Below are positions 5,298 through 5,454 of a stretch of 5,454 bases of DNA, piece by piece. Made by a program: the position numbers and the translations under genes. Under the pieces are notes generated by a model. The model was not told the origin of the DNA and did not search any database. It was given only the letters and a program-made list of their open reading frames with translations. Origin of the DNA: Acidobacteriota bacterium (GTDB lineage: Bacteria > Acidobacteriota > Terriglobia > Bryobacterales > Bryobacteraceae); NCBI GenBank assembly GCA_016871135.1, contig VFZQ01000416.1:1-5454 (forward strand), in the 5' to 3' direction. Numbering within the stretch: the first letter of the stretch is position 1; every line of letters starts with the position of its first letter.

Positions 5298-5454
5298 TCA
5301 ACGCGGGAACTCCCTCGGCACGCCCTCCCCGCGCCATCCTTCTCCGCTCAACGCCCGCAGATCGCCGCCGCCTTCGAGCGCGATGCGCGCTGGCAGCTTT
5401 CGCGGAACCTGCGCACATTCCCCAGCGTTGCCGGCGGCCCCCCCGCCCACCGGC
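5298..5454 (-). CDS. Possible C-terminal end of a convergent gene, truncated by window edge
   Basis: Reading leftwards from the window edge (first full codon at 5453-5451), one frame stays open for 51 codons to TGA at 5300-5298. The product has a glycine-rich beginning (PVGGGAAGNAGECAQV) and then a more protein-like end, PRKLPARIALEGGGDLRAL and SGEGWRGEGVPREFPR. About three quarters of its codons end in G or C, as expected for this genome. Its stop would be six bases from the deacetylase stop, a common convergent arrangement. I do not recognise the family. Other frames here are also open, so a non-coding explanation remains possible. Confidence 0.4.
   Translation of the reverse strand, partial: PVGGGAAGNAGECAQVPRKLPARIALEGGGDLRALSGEGWRGEGVPREFPR

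Noticed and set aside
5050..5418. A 122-codon minus-strand open frame over the end of the deacetylase gene.
   Set aside because: It is extremely Arg/Ala-rich and runs into the deacetylase gene. The adjacent frame ending at 5298 looks more like protein.

Overview
The window looks like chromosomal DNA of a GC-rich, free-living bacterium. Codons in the main genes end mostly in G or C (about 80% in the thioredoxin gene, counted by hand). Gene content is mainly housekeeping. The style of the GlgA, PIG-L and HNH proteins reminds me of soil Acidobacteriota (Bryobacterales/Solibacter-like), but this is an impression and was not tested.

Layout. Positions 1-1178 read leftwards. A small 82-residue protein (1178-930) is translationally coupled to an HNH endonuclease (933-529). 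A pyridoxamine-5'-phosphate-oxidase-fold protein (472-32) follows, and the start of another possible gene lies directly behind its stop codon (31-1). From 1219 the genes read rightwards: a VTT/DedA-type membrane protein (1219-1818), glycogen synthase GlgA (1815-3236) and thioredoxin (3285-3614), closed by a strong intrinsic terminator (3652-3689). A second rightward pair follows: pyrroline-5-carboxylate reductase ProC (3706-4542) and a PIG-L/LmbE-type zinc deacetylase (4539-5291). The last 157 bases probably hold the C-terminal end of a convergent leftward gene. The 40 bases between the two divergent blocks (1179-1218) must carry both promoters or part of them.

How the genes work together. 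Tight 4-base stop/start overlaps couple the small protein to HNH (GTGA), DedA to glgA (ATGA) and proC to the deacetylase (ATGA). GlgA makes the alpha-1,4-glucan chain of glycogen, thioredoxin keeps cytosolic disulfides reduced, and ProC makes the last step of proline. The PIG-L protein probably removes an acetyl group from an N-acetyl sugar conjugate of unknown identity. No rRNA, tRNA, CRISPR array, insertion sequence or long repeat was seen. No stretch longer than 300 bases lacks a gene.

The least ordinary part is the small-protein/HNH pair. Both proteins have recognisable conserved signatures but no function known to me, they overlap by a coupling junction, and the small gene has clearly lower GC at third codon positions than the housekeeping genes. 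The other points worth checking are a symmetrical -10-like sequence in the divergent spacer, the membrane-protein/glgA coupling, and a terminator that ends 16 bases before the proC start.
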